From Actinomycetota bacterium (GTDB taxonomy: Bacteria > Actinomycetota > Actinomycetes > S36-B12), in the NCBI GenBank assembly GCA_017856385.1, contig JAFMFD010000006.1:1-64000 (forward strand): 64,000 nucleotides of DNA, written 5' to 3'. The notes beneath the pieces were generated by a model. That model was not told where the DNA came from. It ran no database searches and worked only from the letters and a program-made list of their open reading frames with translations. The translations under genes and the position numbers were made by a program. This document shows, in pieces, positions 8,022-15,543 of the stretch (within the stretch, counting starts at the first letter, position 1; each line of letters opens with the position of its first letter).

Positions 8022-9434
8022 ATGTCTGTTTCGTTCACCCCATACAGCTCGACCCGTACCGCGCTTCGCGCCGTTGATCGGCGCTTCACGACTGCGCTGC
8101 TCGCGGTGCTGACCGTTTCCGTCCTCGCCCTCGCCGCGTGCTCCTCCGACTCCGGCAGTCACAGCGACTCCGGCAGTCACAGCGATTCCGACGGTCACAG
8201 TGACTCCGGCGGTCACAGTGACTCCGGCGGCGAGACCGGCCAGGCCGCGGACGTCATGTTCGCGCAGATGATGATCCCGCACCATGAGCAGGCCGTCGTC
8301 ATGGCCGACCTCGCAGCCGCTCGCGCGAGCGATCCCGTCATCGTCGACCTCGCCGCTGAGATCAAGGGTGCGCAGGCTCCGGAGATCGCCCTGATGGAGT
8401 CATGGCTGACGCAGTGGGGTGCTGAGCGGCTTTCGGAGGACGAGGCCATGGGGATGCACGGCTCGCACGGCATGGCGGGCATGCTGAGCGCGGAACAGCT
8501 CGAGGACCTTGAGGCGGCGAGTGGCGCGGAGTTCGACCGGCTCTTCGCGTCGGCCATGATCGAGCACCACGAGGGCGCGGTCCAGATGGCTCGTGATGTG
8601 CTCGGTGCAGGTGCCGATCCTGACGTTGCGGCACTCGCCCGCGAGATCATCGTCACGCAGGAGAAGGAGATCCTGCAGCTGCAGGCCTTCCTCGGCGGGC
8701 CCTCAGATCCGGCAGCAGGTTCGTCCGCGACTGCTGTCGAGCCGGCCCTCGCGCACGTGCACGGAGCCGTGGTCGATGGGGATGCACTGCTCGTCGGCAC
8801 GCACGACGGCGTTCATCGCATCGACCTCGCCACGGGTGCCACGCAGCGGGTGGGGGAGTCGCAGGACGACTTCATGGGGTTCACGGGCCAGGCGCGGACA
8901 GGCCTGCTGGCCAGCGGTCACCCCGGCCCGGGGTCCTCCCTGCCGAATCCGATCGGCCTGATCACCAGTTCCGATGGGGGAGCGACGTGGCAGCCGGCGA
9001 GCCTCGCCGGCGAGGTGGACTTCCACGCGCTCGCCGTCATCGACGACACCGTCGTGGGCTGGGACACCCGCGGCCCGCTGCAGTGGTCGACCGACGCGGG
9101 GGCGACGTGGAGTCAGGGGCCCATGGTCACCCCGACGGCTGTCGCCTGGTTCGGTGACCGTTTCTGGATCGCCTCACCCGAGGACGGCGTCAGCACGTGG
9201 TCGCCCGGTGATGGGGCTGTCACGTCAATGAACGTCCCCGGCGTGCTGCTGGCCGCCTCGTCGGCAGGCGATGCGCTCTGGCGCGTCGACGTCGACGGAT
9301 CGGTGCACCGCACCCGTGACGGGCAGGCCTGGGAGCAGCTCGGGTCCGTCACCGCGATCGAGGCGCTTGCGGCGGACAGCGAGCGCGCGTACGCAGTGAC
9401 GGGAACCGGCGTCCAGGTGGTGCCCGCGCCCTAG
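8022..9434 (+). CDS. DUF305 lipoprotein fused to a BNR/propeller-like domain
   Basis: 470 residues from ATG 8022 (AGGAG at 8010-8014; an ATG 6 nt earlier is too close to that site). A signal peptide ends in a lipobox-like LALAAC, so it should be anchored outside the membrane. Residues about 41-70 are five SDSGSH-type hexapeptides. Residues about 75-225 are a DUF305 domain with the paired motifs MMIPHHEQAVVMADLAA and AMIEHHEGAVQMA. The remaining ~230 residues look like a BNR/sialidase-type propeller (SSDGGATWQPA, STDAGATWSQG, TRDGQAWEQLG). DUF305 proteins are often found with copper handling, and the His repeats fit that. The fusion to a propeller is less usual. Confidence 0.8.
   Translation: MSVSFTPYSSTRTALRAVDRRFTTALLAVLTVSVLALAACSSDSGSHSDSGSHSDSDGHSDSGGHSDSGGETGQAADVMFAQMMIPHHEQAVVMADLAAARASDPVIVDLAAEIKGAQAPEIALMESWLTQWGAERLSEDEAMGMHGSHGMAGMLSAEQLEDLEAASGAEFDRLFASAMIEHHEGAVQMARDVLGAGADPDVAALAREIIVTQEKEILQLQAFLGGPSDPAAGSSATAVEPALAHVHGAVVDGDALLVGTHDGVHRIDLATGATQRVGESQDDFMGFTGQARTGLLASGHPGPGSSLPNPIGLITSSDGGATWQPASLAGEVDFHALAVIDDTVVGWDTRGPLQWSTDAGATWSQGPMVTPTAVAWFGDRFWIASPEDGVSTWSPGDGAVTSMNVPGVLLAASSAGDALWRVDVDGSVHRTRDGQAWEQLGSVTAIEALAADSERAYAVTGTGVQVVPAP
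8145..8234 (+). repeat. Five tandem 18-bp coding repeats (SDSGSH type)
   Basis: Five in-frame 18-bp units encode SDSGSH, SDSGSH, SDSDGH, SDSGGH and SDSGGE directly after the lipobox of the DUF305 protein. The DNA units are very similar, so copy number could vary by slippage. The array makes a flexible His/Asp/Ser linker between the membrane anchor and the DUF305 domain and may bind metal. Confidence 0.85.
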
Positions 9435-9441
9435 CGTGGAA

Positions 9442-9482
9442 ACGTTGAGGGGGGCCTGCGAAGTGCAGGCCCCCCTCAACGT
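9442..9482. terminator. Bidirectional hairpin between convergent genes
   Basis: A perfect 18-bp stem (9442-9459 with 9465-9482) and 5-nt loop GAAGT lie between the stop of the DUF305 gene and the stop of the fasciclin gene. The stem contains six G:C pairs in a row. There is no clear T run, as is common for actinobacterial terminators. It can serve both strands. Confidence 0.85.
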
Positions 9483-9490
9483 CAGTGGTG

Positions 9491-10120
9491 TCACGGAGCG
9501 AAGGGAAGCAGCACTCCGTTGATGCCGTGGGCAACCTGCTTGTTGCCCTCGTTGATGTCGACCTTGGTCAGGATGACCCGCGGGTTCGGCAGCTTGGGCG
9601 CGTAGTCGCCGAGGATGATGGCCGGGGCCTTTGTGACCTTGACCTTGATGGTCTTGCCGTCGACAGCGGTCTTGAGCTTGGCGCCGTTGGCCTTCAGTGC
9701 GTCCTGCGACAGGATCGTCGAGCCGGGGACCACGTGGTAGAGCAGGACCTGCTCGACGGTGTCGATGCCGAGCCCGGCAACGGCCTCGAAGGCGGCCTTC
9801 TCGGTGGTGACCTTCGAGCCGGCCAGGGCCGAGGCGAGGTTCATGAAGGCCTTGTCGGTGGGGGCGAACACGGTCAGGGCCGTGGTGCCGTCGGCGAGGA
9901 CCTTGACGGGGGAGTTCGGCTTCGCGGCGAGGACGGCCTCAGCGGCCTTGGTCACGATGTCGAAGTCGGCGTAGTCGCGGTCGAACGCGGCCTGCCCGAC
10001 CTTCAGGACGCTGGCGAGGGAGGTGGTGCCGTCAGCGGCGTTGGCGGCGGGGGCCAGCGTGGCGGCTCCGACCAGGGCCGCGGCGCCGACGAGGGCGGTT
10101 CGCAGGATCGTGGTGCGCAT
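9491..10120 (-). CDS. Secreted fasciclin (FAS1) domain protein
   Basis: 209 residues; AAGGAGA lies before ATG 10120. A cleavable signal peptide ends near APAANA. The rest is one FAS1 domain with both conserved stretches, H1-like (LTVFAPTDKAF) and YHVVPG, and a C-terminal NPRVILTKVDINEGN..HGINGVLLP. FAS1 proteins mediate adhesion or act as cell-surface antigens. The gene diverges from a SigK-like sigma factor and RskA-like anti-sigma gene. In Mycobacterium tuberculosis SigK/RskA control the FAS1 proteins MPT70 and MPT83, so this arrangement suggests the same regulatory logic. Direct control here is inference. Confidence 0.92.
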   Translation of the reverse strand: MRTTILRTALVGAAALVGAATLAPAANAADGTTSLASVLKVGQAAFDRDYADFDIVTKAAEAVLAAKPNSPVKVLADGTTALTVFAPTDKAFMNLASALAGSKVTTEKAAFEAVAGLGIDTVEQVLLYHVVPGSTILSQDALKANGAKLKTAVDGKTIKVKVTKAPAIILGDYAPKLPNPRVILTKVDINEGNKQVAHGINGVLLPFAP

Positions 10121-10522
10121 GGTGTCTCCTTGGGTTCCTTCCGCCCCGAGCGGGCGGTGCTGCCCCTACTTCCGTGGATCGGTGGCCCACGGATGCACCC
10201 AGGTGAAGAAATCTCCCCCCACTTCCCGCCGGTGCGTTTCTCCCGCGTCGCGGGACAGGTGAGCCAAACGCCCTCGAAATCGGGCCCTCAAGCTCACCTG
10301 TCCCGCGACGCGGGAGAAACGGGGGGTGGGGGGAAGAAATGTGGCGGGGGGTGCATCCGCGCGGGGGGTGGCGACGGAAGAGGGATCGTCGGCCACGGAC
10401 GAGGGGCTGACGGGAGAGCGGCGACGGAGGAGGGAGGGCGGACCGCCATGGCGGCACTGGCATTGCATACTGGCGAGCAGGCGCTGCCCACCCATGCCCG
10501 CTCACCCCTGAGGGAGCTGTCC
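10121..10522. other. 400-bp intergenic region between fasciclin and sigma-factor genes
   Basis: No convincing gene is seen. The region holds a long inverted repeat (10235-10321) followed by about 60 bases very rich in G on the plus strand (10320-10375), including several runs of four or more G, and then the sigma-factor leader. An ATG at 10448 opens in frame with the sigma gene, so part of this region could be coding if the longer start is used. No promoter stands out by eye on either side. Confidence 0.6.
10235..10321. repeat. Perfect 30-bp inverted repeat with nested palindromes
   Basis: Bases 10235-10264 and 10292-10321 are perfect reverse complements, separated by 27 nt. Each arm itself contains the palindrome CCCGCGTCGCGGG. 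As RNA this forms a very stable hairpin, or a cruciform as DNA. It sits alone between divergent genes, not just after a stop codon. It may be a REP/MITE-like repeat, a terminator remnant or a regulator site. I saw no second copy in the window. Confidence 0.9.
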
Positions 10523-11074
10523 GTGTCGGTCGACCCCGAAGCTGCGGCCACGGCCGGGTTTGCCCGAGGGGATGAGGATGCCCTCGAGCAGTCCTATCGC
10601 CTCTGGGGCTCTCTCGTGCACACGATCGCCCTGCGGAGCGTCGGCAACGAGGCCGACGCCGCCGACATCACGCAGGCCGTCTTCGTGAGCGCCTGGCGTG
10701 GGCGCGGCGGCTTCGACCCCGAGCGGGGTGCGCTCCCGGCCTGGCTGATCTCGATCACCCGCCGACGCATCGCCGATCACTGGGAGGAGCGGTCGCGGCA
10801 CCTGCGCCGGGTGGAGGCGGTGGCCGCGCAGTCCCCGGACGAGCCGGTGCACGCCCCCGTGGACGGCATCATCGACCGTGTCCTGCTCGCTGACGAGCTC
10901 GAGCGTCTGGGCGAGCCCCAGCGCCGGATCATGGAGCTGGCGTTCTTCCAGGATCTGACCCACACGCAGATCGCCAGCCTGCTTGACCTTCCGCTCGGAA
11001 CGGTCAAGAGTCACGTCCGCCGATCCCTGGATCGGCTCCGGACCCGATTGGAGGTGGACCGTGTCGCATCCTGA
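10523..11074 (+). CDS. sigK: ECF RNA polymerase sigma factor, SigK-like
   Basis: 183 residues from GTG 10523 with AGGGAG at 10511-10516; ATG 10448 with AGGGAGG further upstream is an alternative (208 residues). Region 2 is seen in RSVGNEADAADITQAVFVSAWRG and FDPERGALPAWLISITRRR, and region 4 in RIMELAFFQDLTHTQIASLLD then PLGTVKSHVRRSLDRLR. The stop overlaps the anti-sigma gene by 14 nt, so they are a coupled pair. The RskA-type partner and the divergent fasciclin gene argue for the SigK/SigL group. The gene symbol is given by analogy; orthology was not tested. Confidence 0.85.
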   Translation: MSVDPEAAATAGFARGDEDALEQSYRLWGSLVHTIALRSVGNEADAADITQAVFVSAWRGRGGFDPERGALPAWLISITRRRIADHWEERSRHLRRVEAVAAQSPDEPVHAPVDGIIDRVLLADELERLGEPQRRIMELAFFQDLTHTQIASLLDLPLGTVKSHVRRSLDRLRTRLEVDRVAS

Positions 11075-11774
11075 TGAGGCCGATCTCGCCCTGATCGCGC
11101 TGGGGGAGCCGGCGAGCGCCGCAGATGCTGCGCACCTGGCTGCGTGCTCGAGGTGTCGCAGTCGTGTCGACCAGCTGGGGGCGGTGGTCTCGACTGCTCG
11201 GACCATCACCGACGAGGACCGTCCGGTCGCGCCGCCCGCAGCGGTGTGGGAGGGAATCGTGGCCGAGGCCGGGCTCACCGGCGCGCAGGCGTCCGTGACG
11301 TCGCTGGACCAGCGCCGTCGTCGGCGTGGGCCGGTGCTGGGATGGCTGGTCGCGGCGGCTGCCGTGGGCGTGCTCGCCGGTGCGACCCTGACGACGGTGC
11401 TGGGCAGCACGGGCGGCACGGGCAGTTCTGACGACGCCCAGCTGCTGGCCACGGCACCGCTCGAGCCGGTCGCGGAGTCCGCGTACCAGGGGACGGCTGC
11501 GGTGGAGCAGCGTGGCGCTGAGTCCGTGCTGCGGGTCTCGGTGCCCGACCTGCCTGCTGTGGAGGACGGCTACTACGAGGTGTGGATGGCGACGCCTGAC
11601 GCATCGACCATGGTGGCCATCGGCACCCTCAACCCCGGTGAGGAGGCCGTCCTCACGCTGCCCGTGGGCATGGACACGGCGGCCTTCCCGCTCGTCGACG
11701 TCTCTGTCGAGCACTTCGACGGAGACGCGGGGCACAGCGCCGTCAGCGTGGTGCGGGGTCTGCTGCCCGCGTGA
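11061..11774 (+). CDS. rskA: RskA-like anti-sigma factor
   Basis: 237 residues from GTG 11061, with GGAGGTGG at 11050-11057, inside the end of the sigma gene. Residues about 1-60 form a zinc-associated anti-sigma domain with HLAACSRC (H-x3-C-x2-C). One membrane helix follows at about 94-115 (GWLVAAAAVGVLAGATLTTV). The extracytoplasmic part carries the RskA signature YYEVWMATPD and GTLNPGEEAVLTLP. Such proteins hold the sigma factor at the membrane until regulated proteolysis releases it. The 3' end overlaps the convergent TetR gene by 32 nt. The sensed signal is unknown; SigK/RskA in mycobacteria respond to redox conditions. Confidence 0.9.
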   Translation: MSHPDEADLALIALGEPASAADAAHLAACSRCRSRVDQLGAVVSTARTITDEDRPVAPPAAVWEGIVAEAGLTGAQASVTSLDQRRRRRGPVLGWLVAAAAVGVLAGATLTTVLGSTGGTGSSDDAQLLATAPLEPVAESAYQGTAAVEQRGAESVLRVSVPDLPAVEDGYYEVWMATPDASTMVAIGTLNPGEEAVLTLPVGMDTAAFPLVDVSVEHFDGDAGHSAVSVVRGLLPA

Positions 11775-12333
11775 GCACCCGCTCGACCATCTGCTGACGC
11801 AGCCGCGGCTGCGCCTGGGCCGCGGGATCGAACGAGTAGTCGATCGCCACCCCGAGCAGCGCGGACACGATGCGCCTGGCCTCACGCCGGCACGCAGCGT
11901 CGGGGCGCGACAGGCCCTCCTGCGCAGCGATCACCGCGGCGAAGCGCTCGTACGCGCCGTCGATGCGGCCCCGCTCGATGGCGGCGAGCTCCTCGTCTGC
12001 CACGGCGTAGCCGAGGAAGGCGATCGTGACGCGCCAGTCGTCGAGCCGCTCCTGGTCCAGGGGGAGCAGCGACTCCACGCACCCGGCCACCCCGAGGCCC
12101 GCGGCCTCGGCCGACTCGATGCGCTGCACCTGGCGCACGCCGACCCACTCGAAGGTGGCCAGGACGAGGTCACGCATGTCGCGGAAGTACGTGCTCACGA
12201 TCGCCCGGCTGGTGCCTGCCTCCGCGGCCATGCGCCGCATGGTCAGGGCGTGCAGGCCCTCCCGGGCCACGATGCCCGCCGCCAGCTCGGCGATCTGCTC
12301 ACGGGTTCGGGCGTGGTCGACGAGGACGGGCAT
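11743..12333 (-). CDS. TetR-family transcriptional regulator
   Basis: 196 residues from ATG 12333; an earlier in-frame ATG at 12372 lies beyond the operator-like dyad and is less likely. The N-terminal HTH is LAAGIVAREGLHALTMRRMAAEAGTSRAIVSTYF, and the C-terminal part has the all-helical TetR_C/BetI-like look. It diverges from the flavoprotein gene at 12459 across a 125-bp region with a clear inverted repeat, so it probably represses that gene and itself. Ligand unknown. Its 3' end overlaps the anti-sigma gene on the other strand. Confidence 0.88.
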   Translation of the reverse strand: MPVLVDHARTREQIAELAAGIVAREGLHALTMRRMAAEAGTSRAIVSTYFRDMRDLVLATFEWVGVRQVQRIESAEAAGLGVAGCVESLLPLDQERLDDWRVTIAFLGYAVADEELAAIERGRIDGAYERFAAVIAAQEGLSRPDAACRREARRIVSALLGVAIDYSFDPAAQAQPRLRQQMVERVLTRAADPAPR

Positions 12334-12349
12334 GGCCCCAGCATGCCGT

Positions 12350-12368
12350 ATGCCATGCCACATGGCAT
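12350..12368. promoter_or_regulatory. Inverted repeat, candidate TetR operator
   Basis: ATGCCATG-CCA-CATGGCAT is a perfect 8-bp dyad with a 3-nt spacer, lying 17 nt upstream of the TetR start and about 90 nt upstream of the flavoprotein start. A further GCATGCCGTATGCC half-site cluster adjoins it. The size and place fit a TetR dimer site. A possible minus-strand -35 TTGACA overlaps at 12377-12382. Confidence 0.6.
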
Positions 12369-12458
12369 GCAATACATGTCAACTGGCTTCTCATGTCGCG
12401 TCGGCCCGTGTATGGTCGGCCCGTTGCTTCCATGGACGTCCACGCATCCGGAGATCCG

Positions 12459-14099
12459 ATGACCGATCACGCGCAGCCCTTCGACCTGGAGGTCGATGTC
12501 GTCGTCCTCGGCACCGGGGGCTCCGGACTGACCGCAGCCCTCGCGGCGCACGACTTCGGGGCGGGGGAGGTCCTCATCCTCGAGAAGTTCGGGATGATCG
12601 GCGGCACGTCCGCGATGTCCGGCGGCATGCTGTGGATCCCGCTGAACGACCAGCAGGCTGAGCGGGGCGTCGACGACTCCTTCGACGAGGTCGTCGAGTA
12701 CCTCGACGGACTGGCCGACGAGGGGCATCTGGATCCCGAGGTGCTCTCCGCCTTCCTCGAGGAGGGCCCGGAGATGCTCCGCTGGTTCGAGGAGAAGACG
12801 CCTGTCCGGCTGCGCCTGTTCGAGGGATTCCCCGACTACCAGTCGTGGGCACCCGGGGCGAAGGAGTACGGCAGCCGATCGCTCGACAACGACGTCTTCC
12901 CGTTCGTCGAGCTCGGCGCGTGGGCCAAGTGGGTCAACCCACCGAAGACCGGCTGGCCGCGTCGCACGTCGATGATCGAGGACTACTACACCCCGAACCT
13001 GCCCGAGGACGTCCTCGCCGATCGCGAGGAGCGTGACTGCCGCGGCCAGGGCCAGGCCCTAATCGGCTCGCTATTGAAGGGCGTCCTCGATCGCGGCATT
13101 CCGCTGCACCGGGAGTCACGTGCTCGCCACCTCATCACCGAGAGGCGCAGCGTCGTCGGCGTCGAGACCGAGGAGGAGGGCAGGGTCCTCCGTATCCGGG
13201 CGCGCAAGGGCGTCATCATCGCCACGGGTGGCTTCGAGTGGAACACCAAGCTCGTCAACTCGTTCCTGCGCGGGCCCATGACCGGCCCGGTGAGCGTCCC
13301 CGAGTGCGAGGGCGACGGCCTGCTCATGGCGATGGAGGTCGGCGCGAGCCTGGGCAACATGGGCAAGTCGTGGTGGCTGCAGTCGAGTCAGGAGCTCGCC
13401 GCGCACGGCCGGGGCCACGCCAACTACCTGATCGGCAACTCCGAGCGCACGCGCCCGCGCTCGATCCTGGTGAATCGCGAGGCCAAGAGGTTCGTCAATG
13501 AGGCGACCAACTACAACGCGATCGGGCCCGTGCTCCACAACTTCGACGCGAACACGCACGACTACGTCAATCTGCCGTTCTGGATCATCGTCGACCAGAC
13601 CTACGTCGAGAAGTACCGCTTCTTCAACGCGACCACGAAGGGCGTCGTGCCCCCGTGGGCCATCACGGCCGACGCGATCGAGGAGCTCGGTGAGCGGATC
13701 GGCATCGACGGCGTGCAACTCGCGAAGACGGTGTCGACCTTCAATGCCGATGTCGCTGCGGGGCGTGACACCGAGTTCGGTCGCGGCGACAGCACCTACG
13801 ACCGGTTCTGGGGCGACAAGGACTTCGAGGGCGTCTACCGGACGCTCGGCCCGATCGACACCGCACCGTTCTACGCCGTGAAGATGGAGTCCGGAGTCCT
13901 GGGCACCTGCGGGGGCCCGCGCACCAATGCGAACGGCCAGGTGATCGACTGGGACGACACCCCCATCGAGGGCCTCTACATCTGCAGCAATGCGATGTCG
14001 TCACCGACGGCCGGCGTGTACGGAGGCGCGGGTGGAACGCTCGGGCCGGGCATGACCTTCGGCTTCATCGCAGGACGGCACGCAGCGCAGAACGACTAG
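12459..14099 (+). CDS. FAD-dependent oxidoreductase, fumarate reductase / 3-ketosteroid dehydrogenase type
   Basis: 546 residues from ATG 12459 with GGAG at 12450-12453. The N-terminal VVVLGTGGSGLTAALAAHD then LEKFGMIGGTSAMSGGMLW is the FAD-binding fold and the GGTS signature of the flavoprotein family that includes fumarate reductase, succinate dehydrogenase and ketosteroid delta-1-dehydrogenase. The C-terminal GLYICSNAMSSPTAGVYGGAGGTLGPGMTFG closes the FAD site. Middle domain residues about 290-420 form the substrate cap. Soluble and monofunctional. Divergent TetR gene suggests an inducible catabolic role. The exact substrate cannot be told. Confidence 0.88.
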   Translation: MTDHAQPFDLEVDVVVLGTGGSGLTAALAAHDFGAGEVLILEKFGMIGGTSAMSGGMLWIPLNDQQAERGVDDSFDEVVEYLDGLADEGHLDPEVLSAFLEEGPEMLRWFEEKTPVRLRLFEGFPDYQSWAPGAKEYGSRSLDNDVFPFVELGAWAKWVNPPKTGWPRRTSMIEDYYTPNLPEDVLADREERDCRGQGQALIGSLLKGVLDRGIPLHRESRARHLITERRSVVGVETEEEGRVLRIRARKGVIIATGGFEWNTKLVNSFLRGPMTGPVSVPECEGDGLLMAMEVGASLGNMGKSWWLQSSQELAAHGRGHANYLIGNSERTRPRSILVNREAKRFVNEATNYNAIGPVLHNFDANTHDYVNLPFWIIVDQTYVEKYRFFNATTKGVVPPWAITADAIEELGERIGIDGVQLAKTVSTFNADVAAGRDTEFGRGDSTYDRFWGDKDFEGVYRTLGPIDTAPFYAVKMESGVLGTCGGPRTNANGQVIDWDDTPIEGLYICSNAMSSPTAGVYGGAGGTLGPGMTFGFIAGRHAAQND

Positions 14100-14132
14100 C
14101 GGGCGACACGCGATCTAGTGATCAGGCGTAAG

Positions 14133-14561
14133 TCACCGGTCGCCGCTCGAAGGGCTGCTGACCGACACCACCTCGAGACCTTCGATCGATTCGAAGTCCG
14201 ACGCATTCCGCGTGAAAAGCGGCAACTCATGCTGAATCGCCGTTGAGGCGATCAGTGCATCGAATGCCTTTGCGTTCGTCTTTCGACCACTCAGCCGAAG
14301 CTGCGCAGCAACCCGACCGAAGACTCGTGCTGTGCCCTCGTCGAACGGCAGCGGGTCGAAGGTCGACTCGACGATCTGCAGCAACGACTGCCGCGCGCTC
14401 TGTTCGGCCGGTGTCTTTGCGATCAGCGGGCCAACCGAGAGCTCGGCCAGCGTGATCGCGCAGATCTCGGATTCCAGTGGCAGCGATTCAGAAGAGATCA
14501 ATCGCGGTAGGTCGACGACCACGCTCGTGTCCAGGAGCCCCTGTGCATGCCGGTTCGTCAC
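14133..14561 (-). CDS. vapC: PIN-domain ribonuclease toxin (VapC family)
   Basis: 142 residues. The four-acidic-residue PIN pattern is visible: LLDTSVVVDL near the N-terminus, ITLAELSVGPL, KAFDALIASTA, and FTRNASDFESI. The start ATG at 14561 overlaps the antitoxin stop by 4 nt (ATGA), the usual VapBC coupling. Expected activity is Mg-dependent cleavage of tRNA or rRNA, neutralised by the upstream antitoxin. All acidic positions appear intact, so the toxin should be functional. Confidence 0.9.
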   Translation of the reverse strand: MTNRHAQGLLDTSVVVDLPRLISSESLPLESEICAITLAELSVGPLIAKTPAEQSARQSLLQIVESTFDPLPFDEGTARVFGRVAAQLRLSGRKTNAKAFDALIASTAIQHELPLFTRNASDFESIEGLEVVSVSSPSSGDR

Positions 14562-14794
14562 AGCGACAGATCCAGGATCTCGCCCATGTCGGCGACCAGA
14601 CCGGAGTAGTCGACGGTCGGGCAGCCCTTGAAGGCCTTCTCCAGGGTCTCGATCCTCACCCCGCGCCCGCGCAGCGGCCGAAGTTCGGCGATGGCCCGCC
14701 CCTGCCGGGTCACGGTCATGCCCTCGCCCCGCATCACGGCATCGAGGACCTCGCCGCCGTGATTGCGAAGGTCTCGAATGGTCACCTCTTTCAC
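14558..14794 (-). CDS. vapB: Phd/YefM-type antitoxin (VapB)
   Basis: 78 residues from a GTG at 14794 with a GAGGGGG leader. The N-terminal MKEVTIRDLRNHGGEVLDAV and TVTRQGRAIAELRPL are the Phd/YefM DNA-binding fold; the acidic C-terminus should wrap the toxin. It is first in the two-gene operon and is preceded by the palindrome at 14804-14819, consistent with autorepression by the toxin-antitoxin complex. Confidence 0.9.
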   Translation of the reverse strand: MKEVTIRDLRNHGGEVLDAVMRGEGMTVTRQGRAIAELRPLRGRGVRIETLEKAFKGCPTVDYSGLVADMGEILDLSL

Positions 14795-14803
14795 CCCCTC
14801 ATA

Positions 14804-14819
14804 GTCTCACTGGTGAGAC
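14804..14819. promoter_or_regulatory. Palindromic operator of the vapBC operon
   Basis: GTCTCAC-TG-GTGAGAC is a perfect 7-bp dyad with 2-nt centre, ending 10 nt upstream of the vapB GTG. This is where Phd/VapB antitoxins bind for autoregulation. The core promoter probably overlaps it; the minus-strand TATGAG just inside is a possible -10. Confidence 0.65.
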
Positions 14820-15067
14820 ATCCAGGCAATCCTCCCGATTCCCGAATCCTGCGCGCCCGACGAAACCCCATGAACGACCATCGAGCGACTGTGGACGATG
14901 ACCCGGCGGTGACGCATCTGTGGATGATGCAGGACTCCCTCAGGGAGGTCGGGCCGCCCTTGTCGATGAACGTGCGGATTGCGGCCCGAGGCGCCGAAGC
15001 GGTGGCCGTTGTCATGGTGGTGAGGAACTGCCCCCCGTGGATTGCTCACTGGAGTCGACATCCGCAA
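14820..15067. other. Gap between vapB operator and csp terminator
   Basis: Apart from the operator and the cold-shock terminator at its edges, this stretch of about 250 bases shows no gene I can support. Several overlapping open frames exist on both strands, but none has a ribosome site plus recognisable protein features. Confidence 0.5.
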
Positions 15068-15106
15068 AGCAGGAAGCCCCCGTCCAGCGGACGGGGGCTT
15101 CCTGCT
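15068..15106 (-). terminator. Terminator of the cold-shock gene
   Basis: A perfect 18-bp G/C-rich stem (15068-15085 with 15089-15106) with 3-nt loop lies 17 nt after the cspA stop on the minus strand, followed by a short T-containing stretch. A standard rho-independent shape. Confidence 0.9.
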
Positions 15107-15122
15107 GGTGCGAAGTCCGAGA

Positions 15123-15326
15123 TCAGACGGCGCGAACCTTGTCAGCCTGGGGGCCCTTGGGGCCCTGGGTGATGTCGAACTCGACAGCCTGGCCCTCGTC
15201 GAGCGAGCGGTAGCCGCTCGAGTCGATGGCGGAGTAGTGGACGAAGACGTCCGGACCGCCGTCAGCCTGCTCGATGAAGCCGAAGCCCTTTTCTGCGTTG
15301 AACCACTTGACCGTGCCTTGTGCCAT
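15123..15326 (-). CDS. cspA: Cold-shock protein (CspA family)
   Basis: 67 residues with both RNA-binding motifs, KGFGFIEQ and DVFVHYSAI, on the five-stranded OB fold that starts [10 protein letters not shown]. It binds single-stranded RNA/DNA as an RNA chaperone. An AAGGAGA ribosome site precedes the ATG at 15326. The leader upstream (15327 to about 15540) is long and gene-free, as is usual for cold-shock genes whose 5' UTR folds as a thermosensor; that role is inference here. Confidence 0.96.
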   Translation of the reverse strand: MAQGTVKWFNAEKGFGFIEQADGGPDVFVHYSAIDSSGYRSLDEGQAVEFDITQGPKGPQADKVRAV

Positions 15327-15543
15327 GGTGCCAAATCTCCTTAACGAAGGACGTGGCAGACGAGGTGTCCGTCACGCGGTGAAGCCCTATCGCGCCGTCA
15401 TCCTGGTGGGGATCTCGTGCTGACACGCCTTTACCTAGGGCTAACTGTGGCGTACTTCGGCCCAGATTCCCAACTCTTGGGGAAATACGCGGAAATCGGT
15501 GTCCGGGACCCCCTCGCGCACGGGTCGGCCAGGGCCGCGCCAG

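Noticed and set aside
8145-8234. CRISPR-like or VNTR noncoding array
   Set aside because: The 18-bp units are in frame, contiguous without spacers, and encode a linker in the DUF305 protein.
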